The position numbers and the translations under genes were made by a program. The notes under the pieces were generated by a model. That model did not search any database. It worked only from the letters and a program-made list of their open reading frames with translations, and was not told the DNA's origin. A stretch of DNA of 64,000 bases from CAVPFA01 sp963703655 (lineage in GTDB: Bacteria; Actinomycetota; Acidimicrobiia; Acidimicrobiales; Bog-793): contig CAVPFA010000003.1 of NCBI GenBank assembly GCA_963703655.1, positions 1,426,001-1,490,000 on the forward strand. Direction: 5' to 3'. Shown piece after piece: positions 43,521 through 51,539 of this stretch. The stretch's first letter is position 1. Each line of letters starts with the position of its first letter.

Positions 43521-43914
43521 TTCCGAGTCGGTCCTCGCAGACCTGAGATCGGCACTCGAAGACGATGACACCGAGATCATGGAGTGCCACACCGGTGAGG
43601 AGGTGCGGCCTGCCGTCGAGGAAGACCCGCCTGATCTTGTGATCACCGACCTACAGGTTGGCAACATGGGCGGCATGGCGATATGCCTCGATCTCCGCCT
43701 CGAAGAGTCCGGTGGCCGGATTCCCCATGTCCCGGTAGTGATCCTGCTCGATCGAAGAGCGGACGTGTTCCTGGCACGGAGGTCGGCGGCGGAAGGTTGG
43801 CTCGTCAAGCCTCTGGACCCGCTGAGGATCCGCCGCGCGGTGCGAGCGGTCCTGGACGGAGGGACGTTCCGCGACGAGTCCTACAAGCCGCTGCCGCTCG
43901 CCGCCGACCTTTAG
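43495..43914 (+). CDS. Stand-alone response-regulator receiver protein
   Basis: A 139-residue single-domain receiver. Acidic residues near the N-terminus (VSDSES), the phospho-acceptor Asp52 (LVITDLQ), and Lys105 (WLVKPLDP) are present, so it can probably be phosphorylated. No output domain is attached and no kinase is adjacent. GTG 43495 overlaps the end of the ArsA-like gene by 26 bases, showing tight coupling. Such proteins act as phosphate relays or bind partner proteins. Confidence 0.85.
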   Translation: MAVVLIVSDSESVLADLRSALEDDDTEIMECHTGEEVRPAVEEDPPDLVITDLQVGNMGGMAICLDLRLEESGGRIPHVPVVILLDRRADVFLARRSAAEGWLVKPLDPLRIRRAVRAVLDGGTFRDESYKPLPLAADL

Positions 43915-43940
43915 TTCACCGAACGGGACGGCCCCAGGAG

Positions 43941-44771
43941 ATGAAGCTTCGCCGGCAGGTCCGAAGGCTCGGCCATCAGCCGTCGGCACAGGTCTCCGAG
44001 CAGGAGATGCAGATTCGCAAGGGACTCGAGTCGATGCGGAACGCGACGGCCCGGGAGGTCATGACACCTCGGGTGGACGTCATTGCGCTCGCAGTGCCGG
44101 TCGCCCTCGACGACGTGGCGCGAGCGGTCCGGCGTTCGGGTCACAGCCACTTTCCCGTGTACCAGGACGACCTCGACCACCTGCTCGGGGTCCTGTTCGT
44201 GAAGGACCTGTTCCACCCGGGACCGCTCGGGATCGAGGGCATCCGCGCGGTGAGCTCGAGCGACCAGGCCGGCTCGCCCGTCCTCGACGTCGCAAAACGG
44301 GTTCGCGAGCCCTATATAGTCCCCGAGTCCCGGCCGGCCCTCGAGATTCTTGCCGAGATGCGCCGTGCACGACGAGCCTTTGCCGTCGTGGTCGACGAGT
44401 ACGGCGGGGTTGCAGGAGTGCTCACCATCAACGATCTCGTGAGCGAGCTCGTCGGAGACCTGAGGGACGAGTTCGACCGGTCCTCGTCGCCGGCGATCGA
44501 GCGGGTGGACAAGTCCCGTTTCTTGGTCGATGGCGCTTGCGGGGTCGACGAAGTGCGCTCCGACCTTGGGATCCCGATTCCCGACGGCGAGTACGTGACC
44601 CTCGGCGGCTTTCTCTTCGACACATTCGGGCACATACCAGAAGAGGGCGAGCAGCTCGAGTTCGCCAACTGGACGTTCCGGGTCACGAAGATGGACCGGA
44701 GGAGGATCGCCAAGGTCGTGGTGCAGGCACCAGCGGCTACGATGACCAACCAGGCCGGCGCCGAGCGGTGA
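43941..44771 (+). CDS. CBS-pair/CorC-type protein (magnesium/cobalt efflux-like)
   Basis: A 276-residue cytoplasmic protein: a short N-terminal segment, the motif ATAREVMTPRVDVIALAV, two CBS domains (~50-110 and ~115-175; FAVVVDEYGGVAGVLTINDLV) and a CorC/HlyC transporter-associated domain (FLVDGACGVDEVRSDLGI, YVTLGGFLFDTFGHIPEEGE). There is no DUF21 membrane domain, so it resembles CorC/YbeX and not full-length hemolysin-like proteins. It may regulate a metal transporter or assist rRNA maturation as YbeX does. ATG 43941 has AGGAG just upstream. A tRNA gene follows after 14 bases. Confidence 0.88.
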   Translation: MKLRRQVRRLGHQPSAQVSEQEMQIRKGLESMRNATAREVMTPRVDVIALAVPVALDDVARAVRRSGHSHFPVYQDDLDHLLGVLFVKDLFHPGPLGIEGIRAVSSSDQAGSPVLDVAKRVREPYIVPESRPALEILAEMRRARRAFAVVVDEYGGVAGVLTINDLVSELVGDLRDEFDRSSSPAIERVDKSRFLVDGACGVDEVRSDLGIPIPDGEYVTLGGFLFDTFGHIPEEGEQLEFANWTFRVTKMDRRRIAKVVVQAPAATMTNQAGAER

Positions 44772-44785
44772 CTCGCTCCGGCCGA

Positions 44786-44862
44786 CGGGAAGTGGCGCAG
44801 CTTGGCAGCGCGCAGCGTTCGGGACGCTGAGGCCGCGGGTTCAAATCCCGCCTTCCCGACCA
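44786..44862 (+). tRNA. tRNA-Pro (CGG)
   Basis: Acceptor arms CGGGAAG and CTTCCCG pair perfectly; the D arm is GCGC...GCGC, the anticodon stem CAGCG/CGCTG holds the loop TTCGGGA with anticodon CGG (reads CCG), and the T arm contains GGTTCAAATCC. CCA is encoded at 44860-44862. The gene reads away from the CBS-protein gene on the same strand. Confidence 0.96.
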
Positions 44863-44897
44863 AAATGGCTCGGAGATGAGCACCTAACTGCTTCCCG

Positions 44898-45791
44898 TCA
44901 GCCCGATGCCACCATCTCGTGCCACAGTCCGCCATTGATGGTGATGTTGTTACCGCCGGCCTGGCCGGGAGCCGAATCGCCGACGTAGGCGTAGAGGGGA
45001 TGGCCCTGGTAGGTGGCCTGGGTCACCCCGCCTGACCGCCTGATCGTGCCCAGCTCGCCCGTCACGCCGGGGCCGGCGGACGGGCTCCCGGTCACCGGCG
45101 GCCAGTACGAGGTGCAGGACCCGTTGCAGGCCGACCTGGTCGGCGTATCGGGGCCAAACCAGTACAGCGTGAAGCCCCGGGCGTTCGTCAGCACGGACAC
45201 GCCGCTGATCGCCCTGACCTTGAGGACCACTTTCGACCCACCGGTGCTCGTGGAAATCGGGCCAGTGGCCGCCAGCGAGATGCCCAGCAGCACCGCCGCC
45301 GCTACCGAGAGCGCACCGGCCGCCCAGCGGGCGGGCGGGATGCCGGCCTGCAACCTGTCCATGAGCTGGCTGGTGTAGCGCGCCGGCCTGTCGGTCTGGC
45401 GCCGAGTTCGTGAGCTTAGGGCGAGCGCGGCCAGCGCCGCGAAGCCGGCCACCTCGATCACCCCGGCCACGATCCCCGCAGTAGTGCGCACCTCCCGGAA
45501 CCCGAAGAGGCCGAACCGGAGCGACAGCAGGTAACCACCCAGGGTCGATAGCAAGAACCCGGCACCTGCCGCAGCGACCAGCCGGCTTCCGGACGCGAGG
45601 ACGACTGCGCCGAGGCCGAACGCGGTGATCACCTGCAGCAAGAACAGCCATCCGATAGTAGGGATGGTCCGGTAGCCGGTCAGGTACAGGTCGAGGTGGA
45701 TCGCCGCGGTCGCGACGAGCAGCCCGGCGCCGATCACACGCGCTAGGAGCTGCTGCCAACCGATTCGTCGCCGTGCCGCTTGTCCCACCAT
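44898..45791 (-). CDS. Membrane protein with C-terminal COG4315-like Yx(F/W/Y)xxD repeats
   Basis: A 297-residue protein. The N-terminal half has about four transmembrane helices (LLARVIGAGLLVATAAIHLDL, GWLFLLQVITAFGLGAVVLA, LVAAAGAGFLLSTLGGYLLS, VIEVAGFAALAALALSS). After another hydrophobic segment the C-terminal part carries two Yx(F/W/Y)xxD motifs (LYWFGPD, LYAYVGD), a CNGSCTSYWPPV block and NGGLWHEM, as in the COG4315 'predicted lipoprotein' domain usually found alone. Its role is unknown; electron transfer or redox sensing has been suggested for relatives. The start at 45791 follows GTAGGAACA. It is convergent with the tRNA. Confidence 0.75.
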   Translation of the reverse strand: MVGQAARRRIGWQQLLARVIGAGLLVATAAIHLDLYLTGYRTIPTIGWLFLLQVITAFGLGAVVLASGSRLVAAAGAGFLLSTLGGYLLSLRFGLFGFREVRTTAGIVAGVIEVAGFAALAALALSSRTRRQTDRPARYTSQLMDRLQAGIPPARWAAGALSVAAAVLLGISLAATGPISTSTGGSKVVLKVRAISGVSVLTNARGFTLYWFGPDTPTRSACNGSCTSYWPPVTGSPSAGPGVTGELGTIRRSGGVTQATYQGHPLYAYVGDSAPGQAGGNNITINGGLWHEMVASG

Positions 45792-45887
45792 TGTTCCTAC
45801 GTCCCGCCACAGTATTCGGATTGCGCCCACGAAATCGCGCGGAGCCTTCTTGACGACTTCAGGGTGGGTCTAGGAGCATCGCGCGGG

Positions 45888-46913
45888 ATGCCACTCGACT
45901 CGCGGCCGGGAAGCGACGAGGCAGAGTCAGGGAGCGATGGCCGGGCACCGATCGTGGTGATAGCAGACCACGACGAGCTCGATCCGGGCCCGGGCCGGCG
46001 GATTCTCGAGGACGCCGGCTTCGAGGTGCGAGTCGCCGCCAGCGGCGCGACGCCCCTGCCGGAGGAAGGCGCGGGCCGCGTGACGGCGCTCGTCGTTGGC
46101 CTCACTCGGGTCGATGTCGCGTTGCTCGAAACGCTTTCGAACCTTCGCATCGTCTCGACGATGTCGGTCGGCGTCGATACCGTCGACCTCGAAGCTGCCG
46201 AGGCACGCGGCGTGTGGGTGACGAACGTTCCCGCCGCTGCCAGCGAGGAAGTCGCGGTACACGCGTTCGCGCTCGCACTGTGCCTGGTGCGCGGGATCCC
46301 GTTTCTCGATCGTCATGTCCGCGCCGGCGGCTGGGCGATGGACACCGACGAGAGCCCGAAGCGCCCGAGCACTCTGACCGCCGGGGTCATCGGCCTCGGG
46401 CGGATCGGCCGGCGCGTCGCGGCGCTGGCGCAGCCGGTCTTCGGTCGCGTCCTCGGCCACGATCCGAACATCGGGGCTGACGACTGGCCGGCCTCGGTCG
46501 ATCGGCGAACGATCGACCAACTGCTGGAGGAGGCAGACGTCGTGTCCCTGCATCTGCCGGCGCTTCCGAGCGGCGAGGCCTTGCTGGACGCGCGACGGAT
46601 CGCAAGCATGCGACCTGGTTCGATGATCGTGAACGTGTCGCGCGGCAGCCTCGTCGACCTCCAGGCGCTGCTCTCGGCTCTCGACTCCGGCCACCTGAGC
46701 GGTGCTGGGCTCGACGTCGTGGCCTCGGAGCCTCCTGGGGCGGCCGACCCGGTGCGCTCGCATCCGCGGATCGTGCTCACACCACATCTCGCGTACCTCT
46801 CCCCGCAGAGCGCGCTCGCGTATGTAACGCGTGCGGCCGACAATGTCGCCGCGTGGTCGCGGACCGGCCGTCCGATGGACGTGGTCGTGCACGGAACCGA
46901 GCGCGGCTCGTGA
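45888..46913 (+). CDS. D-isomer-specific 2-hydroxyacid dehydrogenase
   Basis: A 341-residue NAD(P)-dependent dehydrogenase. The Rossmann motif is TAGVIGLGRIGRRVAAL; catalytic Arg (NVSRGSLVD), Glu (ASEPPG) and His (LTPHLAYLS) are present. EEVAVHAFALAL matches the family. The substrate is unknown; glyoxylate/hydroxypyruvate or phosphoglycerate-type acids are possible. ATG 45888 has TAGGAG upstream. Its TGA overlaps the GTG of the TPP-enzyme gene, so the two act together. A ~45-residue leader precedes the usual domain start. Confidence 0.86.
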   Translation: MPLDSRPGSDEAESGSDGRAPIVVIADHDELDPGPGRRILEDAGFEVRVAASGATPLPEEGAGRVTALVVGLTRVDVALLETLSNLRIVSTMSVGVDTVDLEAAEARGVWVTNVPAAASEEVAVHAFALALCLVRGIPFLDRHVRAGGWAMDTDESPKRPSTLTAGVIGLGRIGRRVAALAQPVFGRVLGHDPNIGADDWPASVDRRTIDQLLEEADVVSLHLPALPSGEALLDARRIASMRPGSMIVNVSRGSLVDLQALLSALDSGHLSGAGLDVVASEPPGAADPVRSHPRIVLTPHLAYLSPQSALAYVTRAADNVAAWSRTGRPMDVVVHGTERGS

Positions 46914-48574
46914 GCTTCATGACGGGTGGGCGGATCGTCGTCGAGGCGCTGCGGTCCAACGGCGTCGAGGTGGTCTTCGGCATTCCGGGCACCCACAGCC
47001 TTCCCATCTACCGGCATCTGCAGGACGCCGGGCTACGGCACGTGACGCCCCGTCACGAGCAGGGCGCCGGCTATGCGGCCGACGGCTACGCCCGATCGAG
47101 CGGGAGGCCCGGGGTCTGCCTCGTCACGACCGGCCCTGGTGTGACGAACATCGCCACCGCCCTCGGCCAGGCCTACTCCGACTCGATCCCGCTCCTCGTG
47201 ATCTCCCCCGGGCTTCCGTTCGCGATCGAAGGGGGCGACAACGGCTTCCTGCACGAGACCAAGAACCAGAGCGGGCTCACCTCCAACCTCGTCGCCTGGA
47301 GCCACCGCGCGGCCTCCCATCAGGACCTCGCGGACGTGCTGCGCAGGGCATTCCGTTTCTTCGGGCAGGGCCGCGCCCGGCCGGTCCACGTCGAGGTACC
47401 ACTCGACCTTCTCGACCAGGAGGGTATGGTCGACGACGATCTGGCGGCACGCGGCTGCCGCCCGGTCGCGCCGAGCGCGGCCGAGATCGGGTCGGTCGCT
47501 GCCGCACTCGTCTCGGGCCGGCGCCGAGCGCTCATCGCCGGGGGCGGATGCCGCAATGCGCACGAGGCCGCCACGCGTCTCGCAGAGCGCCTCAGCATGG
47601 CGGTCGTGACGACGGCGAACGGCAAGGGCGTCGTGTCCGAACGCCACCATTTGTCGCTCGGGGCGTCCATCGGAACGCGAGCGGCACGGCGCTACCTGGA
47701 CGACTGCGACGTCGTCCTTGCAGTCGGCACCGAGCTGGGCGACTCCGACTTGTGGGGAGGGTCGCTCCATCCGAGCGGCACGTTCGTGCGGGTAGACATC
47801 GACCCGGCGCAGCTGAACAAGCACGTACCCGCCGACATAGGCGTCCAGGCCGACTCCGCGCTGGCGCTCGAGATGCTGCTCGAGCACCTCGAGGACTCCC
47901 CCGACCGGAACGACGCGCACGGAGACGTCGCCGGGGTTGCAAAGGTCGCGGGCGTCGCCGAGGTCGCCGACGTCGCCGAGGTCGCCGACCTCCCTCACGA
48001 CGCCGACCTCTCGGACGTTCGGCGCCGGATAGCCGACGAGCTCGAAACGGAGCTCGCGCCGTGGCGGGCTCTGCACGCCGCGCTCGAGGAGGTTCTGGAC
48101 TCGAGCGCAATTGTCGCCGGCGATGCCGCGATGGCCTGCTACTTCGGAACCGCCTTCCTGCTCCCCATGGAGGGCCCCTCGCAGTGGCTCTACCCGACGG
48201 GCTTCTGCACGCTCGGCTACGGGCTTCCGGCCGCCATCGGCGCGAAGCTCGCTCATGCCGACCGGCAGGTGCTGGCGATCATGGGCGATGGCGGCGTCAT
48301 GTTCACCCTCAGCGAGCTCGCCACGGCCTCCGCGTTGCGGCTCGGGATTCCTCTCGTGGTCGTCAACAACGGCGGGTACGGCGAGATTCGCAGGGAGATG
48401 GTCGCGATGGGCTTCGCACCGGTCGGCACCGACTTCGCGAGCCCGGACTTCGTGACGGTGGCGCGCGGGCTCGGTGGCGAGGGCGTGCGTACGACTCCGG
48501 GCGGTCTCGGTAAGGCTGTGCAGGATGCCTTCGCACGCGACCGCCCTACCCTGATCGAGATCGGAGCCGATTGA
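46910..48574 (+). CDS. Thiamine-diphosphate-dependent enzyme (acetolactate synthase-like)
   Basis: A 554-residue ThDP enzyme of the acetolactate synthase/decarboxylase family. Catalytic Glu50 (PRHEQGAGYAADGYAR), VTTGPGVTNIATALG, a central ETF/NAD-like domain, and the cofactor motif IMGDGGVMF...NNGGYGEI are present. The linker at ~345-375 is an Ala/Val/Asp-rich repeat (VAEVADVAEVADL) coded by 15-18-bp DNA repeats. Not linked to ilvH, so it is probably a 2-oxoacid decarboxylase and not the biosynthetic enzyme. It is coupled to a hydroxyacid dehydrogenase upstream and aroC downstream (TTGA overlap). Confidence 0.87.
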   Translation: MSFMTGGRIVVEALRSNGVEVVFGIPGTHSLPIYRHLQDAGLRHVTPRHEQGAGYAADGYARSSGRPGVCLVTTGPGVTNIATALGQAYSDSIPLLVISPGLPFAIEGGDNGFLHETKNQSGLTSNLVAWSHRAASHQDLADVLRRAFRFFGQGRARPVHVEVPLDLLDQEGMVDDDLAARGCRPVAPSAAEIGSVAAALVSGRRRALIAGGGCRNAHEAATRLAERLSMAVVTTANGKGVVSERHHLSLGASIGTRAARRYLDDCDVVLAVGTELGDSDLWGGSLHPSGTFVRVDIDPAQLNKHVPADIGVQADSALALEMLLEHLEDSPDRNDAHGDVAGVAKVAGVAEVADVAEVADLPHDADLSDVRRRIADELETELAPWRALHAALEEVLDSSAIVAGDAAMACYFGTAFLLPMEGPSQWLYPTGFCTLGYGLPAAIGAKLAHADRQVLAIMGDGGVMFTLSELATASALRLGIPLVVVNNGGYGEIRREMVAMGFAPVGTDFASPDFVTVARGLGGEGVRTTPGGLGKAVQDAFARDRPTLIEIGAD

Positions 48575-48576
48575 GC

Positions 48577-49785
48577 GTGCTGCGTTTCCTGACCGCCGGG
48601 GAGTCCCATGGCCGCGCGCTCGTTGCGATCCTCGAGGGCCTACCGGCCGGCCTTCCCATCGCCGCCGACGAGATCCGCGGCGAACTCGCTCGCCGCCGGC
48701 TGGGGTACGGACGAGGTCCCCGACAACGCTTCGAGACCGACGAGATCATCCTGCTCGGCGGCGTTCGCCACGGGCGGACGCTGGGGTCGCCCGTCGCGAT
48801 CGAGATCGCCAACGCCGAGTGGCCGAAATGGGAGCAGGAGATGTCCCCCGAACCCGGTCTCCCGACGCGCCGGCTGACCCAGCCACGCCCGGGGCACGCG
48901 GATCTTGCCGGCATGCAGAAGTACGGTTTCGACGACGCCCGCGACGTGCTCGAGCGCGCCTCGGCCCGGGAGACTGCGGCGAGGGTCGCGGCGGGAGCGT
49001 GCGCCAAGGCTCTGCTCGCACAGATCGGGGTGGCAATCGTGAGCCACGTCGTCCAGATCGGCGGAGCCGACGCGGCCGCGGGCCTCCGACCACTGCCAGA
49101 AGAGCTCGCCGCGGTCGATGCGTCGTCGGTTCGGTGCTTCGACCCCGAGGCCGAGGCCGAGATGATCGCCGAGATCAAAGCGGCCGCGAAGGAGGGCGAC
49201 TCCCTCGGCGGCACCGTAGAGGTCGCTGCCTACGGTGTGCCGGTCGGTCTCGGCAGCCACGTCCATTGGGACCGCAAGCTCGACGGCCTCATCGCCCACG
49301 GGCTGATGAGCATCCAGGCGGTGAAGGCCGTCTGGATCGGCGACGGTTTCGAGGTCGCTCGCCGGCGCGGCTCGAGCGGCCACGACTCCATCTTCTTCGA
49401 TGCCGAGTCCGGCGAGTACCGCAGAGCGACCACGTTGGCCGGCGGCATCGAAGGCGGCATCTCGACGGGCGGCTTACTCGTCGCCGGCGCGTCGATGAAG
49501 CCGCTCGCGACGCTCAACCGCCCGGTGCTGAAGACGGTCGACGTGGAGACCAAACAGGAGACGCTGTCGTTCAAGGAGCGCACAGACGTCACTTCGGTGC
49601 CGGCGATGGGTGTGGTCGCCGAGACGATGGTAGCCCTCGTCCTGGCGTCGGAGGTGCTCCGAAAGTTCGGGGGCGACAGCATCGCCGAGCTGAAGCGCAA
49701 CCATGCCTCGTACCTCGAGCAGGTCCGACAAGAGCGTTGGCCGAGCGCGCCGGCAGACCCAGGGGCGGCACGGTCAGACGAGTGA
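48577..49785 (+). CDS. aroC: Chorismate synthase
   Basis: Final enzyme of the shikimate pathway; eliminates phosphate from EPSP using reduced FMN. The 402-residue protein starts LRFLTAGESHGRALV and has RQRFETDEIILLGGV, ASARETAARVAAGA, GIEGGISTGGLLVAGASMKP and a final SYLEQVR. GTG 48577 is 10 bases after GGAG and gives the conserved N-terminus; the TTG at 48571, in frame and overlapping the preceding stop, is an alternative. Other shikimate genes are absent. ribE follows after 86 bases. Confidence 0.95.
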   Translation: MLRFLTAGESHGRALVAILEGLPAGLPIAADEIRGELARRRLGYGRGPRQRFETDEIILLGGVRHGRTLGSPVAIEIANAEWPKWEQEMSPEPGLPTRRLTQPRPGHADLAGMQKYGFDDARDVLERASARETAARVAAGACAKALLAQIGVAIVSHVVQIGGADAAAGLRPLPEELAAVDASSVRCFDPEAEAEMIAEIKAAAKEGDSLGGTVEVAAYGVPVGLGSHVHWDRKLDGLIAHGLMSIQAVKAVWIGDGFEVARRRGSSGHDSIFFDAESGEYRRATTLAGGIEGGISTGGLLVAGASMKPLATLNRPVLKTVDVETKQETLSFKERTDVTSVPAMGVVAETMVALVLASEVLRKFGGDSIAELKRNHASYLEQVRQERWPSAPADPGAARSDE

Positions 49786-49871
49786 CAGGTCCGATACGCT
49801 CGCCGCACGAGCGTCTCACGCGGCCTCGTCCTTAACGGCGGAGGAGTCGCCGAGACTCGGGGGTACGGGGG

Positions 49872-50450
49872 TTGTTCACGGGTCTGATCGAGGAAGTCGG
49901 CACCTACGAGGGCCACGAGGGCGACCGGCACCGGATCAGAGCGTCGCTCGTACTGGAAGACGCCAAGATCGGCGACTCGATCTCGGTAAACGGGTCCTGT
50001 CTCACCGTTGTGGCACTCACGGGCGACCTTTGGGAGGCGGAAGTCACCGCCGAGACCCTCAGCCGGACGACCCTCGGGCTTCTCCAGCCCGGCGACCCGG
50101 TCAACCTCGAGCGTGCCCTCCGCGTCGGCGACCGCCTCGGCGGCCACATCGCGCAGGGTCACGTCGACGCGATCGGCGAGGTGCTGGCCGGCCCGCCAGA
50201 TCTCAGGGTCCGGATCCCGGCCGGCCTCACACGCTATTGCGTCGAGAAGGGCTCGATCACCGTCGACGGCGTGAGCCTGACCATCTTCGACGTCGATGAC
50301 GACAGCTTCTCGGTCGCGGTGATCCCCCACACCTCGCAGGTGACGACGATCGGGCGGCTTGTGCCGGGCGACAGAGTCAACATCGAGGTCGACGTGGCTG
50401 CAAAACAGATCGAGAAGCTGCTCGGCCCTTATCTCCCACCATCGAGGTGA
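49872..50450 (+). CDS. ribE: Riboflavin synthase, alpha chain
   Basis: Dismutates two molecules of 6,7-dimethyl-8-ribityllumazine to riboflavin. The 192-residue protein has two lumazine-binding barrels (1-95: FTGLIEEVGTYEG and VNGSCLTVVAL; 96-192: HIAQGHVDAIGEV and DGVSLTIFDVDDD). TTG 49872 gives the conserved N-terminus FTGLIEE. The other riboflavin genes are not nearby, and the 86-base gap to aroC is too short for an FMN riboswitch. It converges with asd. Confidence 0.95.
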   Translation: MFTGLIEEVGTYEGHEGDRHRIRASLVLEDAKIGDSISVNGSCLTVVALTGDLWEAEVTAETLSRTTLGLLQPGDPVNLERALRVGDRLGGHIAQGHVDAIGEVLAGPPDLRVRIPAGLTRYCVEKGSITVDGVSLTIFDVDDDSFSVAVIPHTSQVTTIGRLVPGDRVNIEVDVAAKQIEKLLGPYLPPSR

Positions 50451-50461
50451 CGAGCGCATTC

Positions 50462-51496
50462 TCAGGCGATCCCGGCGAGCACCTCGGCGATCTGCACCGC
50501 GTTCAGCGCTGCGCCTTTGCGGAGATTGTCACCGACGACGAACAGTGACAACCCGTTCGCCACAGCAGCGTCTCGGCGTACCCGGCCAACGAGGGACACG
50601 TCGCGACCGGTAGCGCCGAGGGGTGTCGGGATCTCGCAGAGCTCCACCCCCGGAGCGCCGTCGAGGGCCGACAGAGCGAGCGCCGGGCTGAGCGGATGCT
50701 CGAACTCGAGGTTGAGCGCCATCGAGTGGCCGGTGAACACGGGCACGCGGACGCACGTGCACGAGACGAGAAGGTCGGGCAGGCCGAGAATCTTCCGGCT
50801 TTCGTTGCGGAATTTCTGCTCTTCGTCCGTCTCGCCGCTCCCGTCGTCGACGACCCGGCCGGCGAGGGGGATGACGTTGAACGCGATCGGCGCCGCGAAC
50901 TTCACGGGCGCCGGCAGCTCGACGGCGTTGCCATCGTGCGCGAGCGCCACAGCGCCATCTGCGATCTTGCGGACCTGCTCGTCCAGTTCGGCCGTTCCGC
51001 CGAGGCCGGAGCCGGACACCGCCTGATAGGTCGAGACCACCACTCGACGGAGCCCGGCCCGATCGTGAAGCGGCTTCAGGACGGGCATCGCGACCATCGT
51101 CGTGCAGTTCGGGTTGGCGACGATCCCCTTCGGTACGCGGTCGAGCGCCTCGCGGTTGACCTCGGGGACGACGAGCGGAACGTCCGGGTCCATCCGCCAT
51201 GCCGACGAGTTGTCGATGACGACGGCGCCGGCGGCGGCGACCCGTGGCGCGAGCTCGAGGGAGGCCTTCCCCCCGCACGAGAACAGCGCGATGTCGATTC
51301 CGGCGAAGTCCGCGCCGAGTGCGTCCTCGACGACGACGTCGTCGCGCCACGGGAGGGTGCGGCCCGCCGACTTGGCGCTCGCAAAAAACCGCATGCTCGC
51401 CACCGGGAAGCTTCGCTCCGCGAGTATCGACCGCATCACGGCGCCGACCTGTCCGGTCGCGCCGAAGACCCCTACTCGCACGGGCCCAGCTCGCAT
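50462..51496 (-). CDS. asd: Aspartate-semialdehyde dehydrogenase
   Basis: Reduces aspartyl phosphate to aspartate semialdehyde for lysine, threonine and methionine synthesis and cell-wall diaminopimelate. 344 residues: VGVFGATGQVGAVM (NADP), FSCGGKASLELAP, DNSSAWRMDPDVPLVVPEVN, catalytic Cys131 in NPNCTT, and the active-site His in FTGHSMALNLE. Length is normal. It lies directly downstream of lysC, 43 bases away, with its own leaderless -10 box. Confidence 0.96.
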   Translation of the reverse strand: MRAGPVRVGVFGATGQVGAVMRSILAERSFPVASMRFFASAKSAGRTLPWRDDVVVEDALGADFAGIDIALFSCGGKASLELAPRVAAAGAVVIDNSSAWRMDPDVPLVVPEVNREALDRVPKGIVANPNCTTMVAMPVLKPLHDRAGLRRVVVSTYQAVSGSGLGGTAELDEQVRKIADGAVALAHDGNAVELPAPVKFAAPIAFNVIPLAGRVVDDGSGETDEEQKFRNESRKILGLPDLLVSCTCVRVPVFTGHSMALNLEFEHPLSPALALSALDGAPGVELCEIPTPLGATGRDVSLVGRVRRDAAVANGLSLFVVGDNLRKGAALNAVQIAEVLAGIA

Positions 51497-51502
51497 GTCC
51501 GG

Positions 51503-51508
51503 AGTCTA
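51503..51508 (-). promoter_or_regulatory. -10 box (TAGACT) for leaderless asd
   Basis: TAGACT, then 6 bases, then ATG; no ribosome-binding site. It suggests that asd has its own start in addition to read-through from lysC. Confidence 0.5.
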
Positions 51509-51539
51509 CCGGCCGCCCGTTGGGGAATCGGGGTCGAGC

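Noticed and set aside
49786..49871. FMN riboswitch before ribE
   Set aside because: The interval is only 86 bases and lacks the conserved helices of the RFN element.
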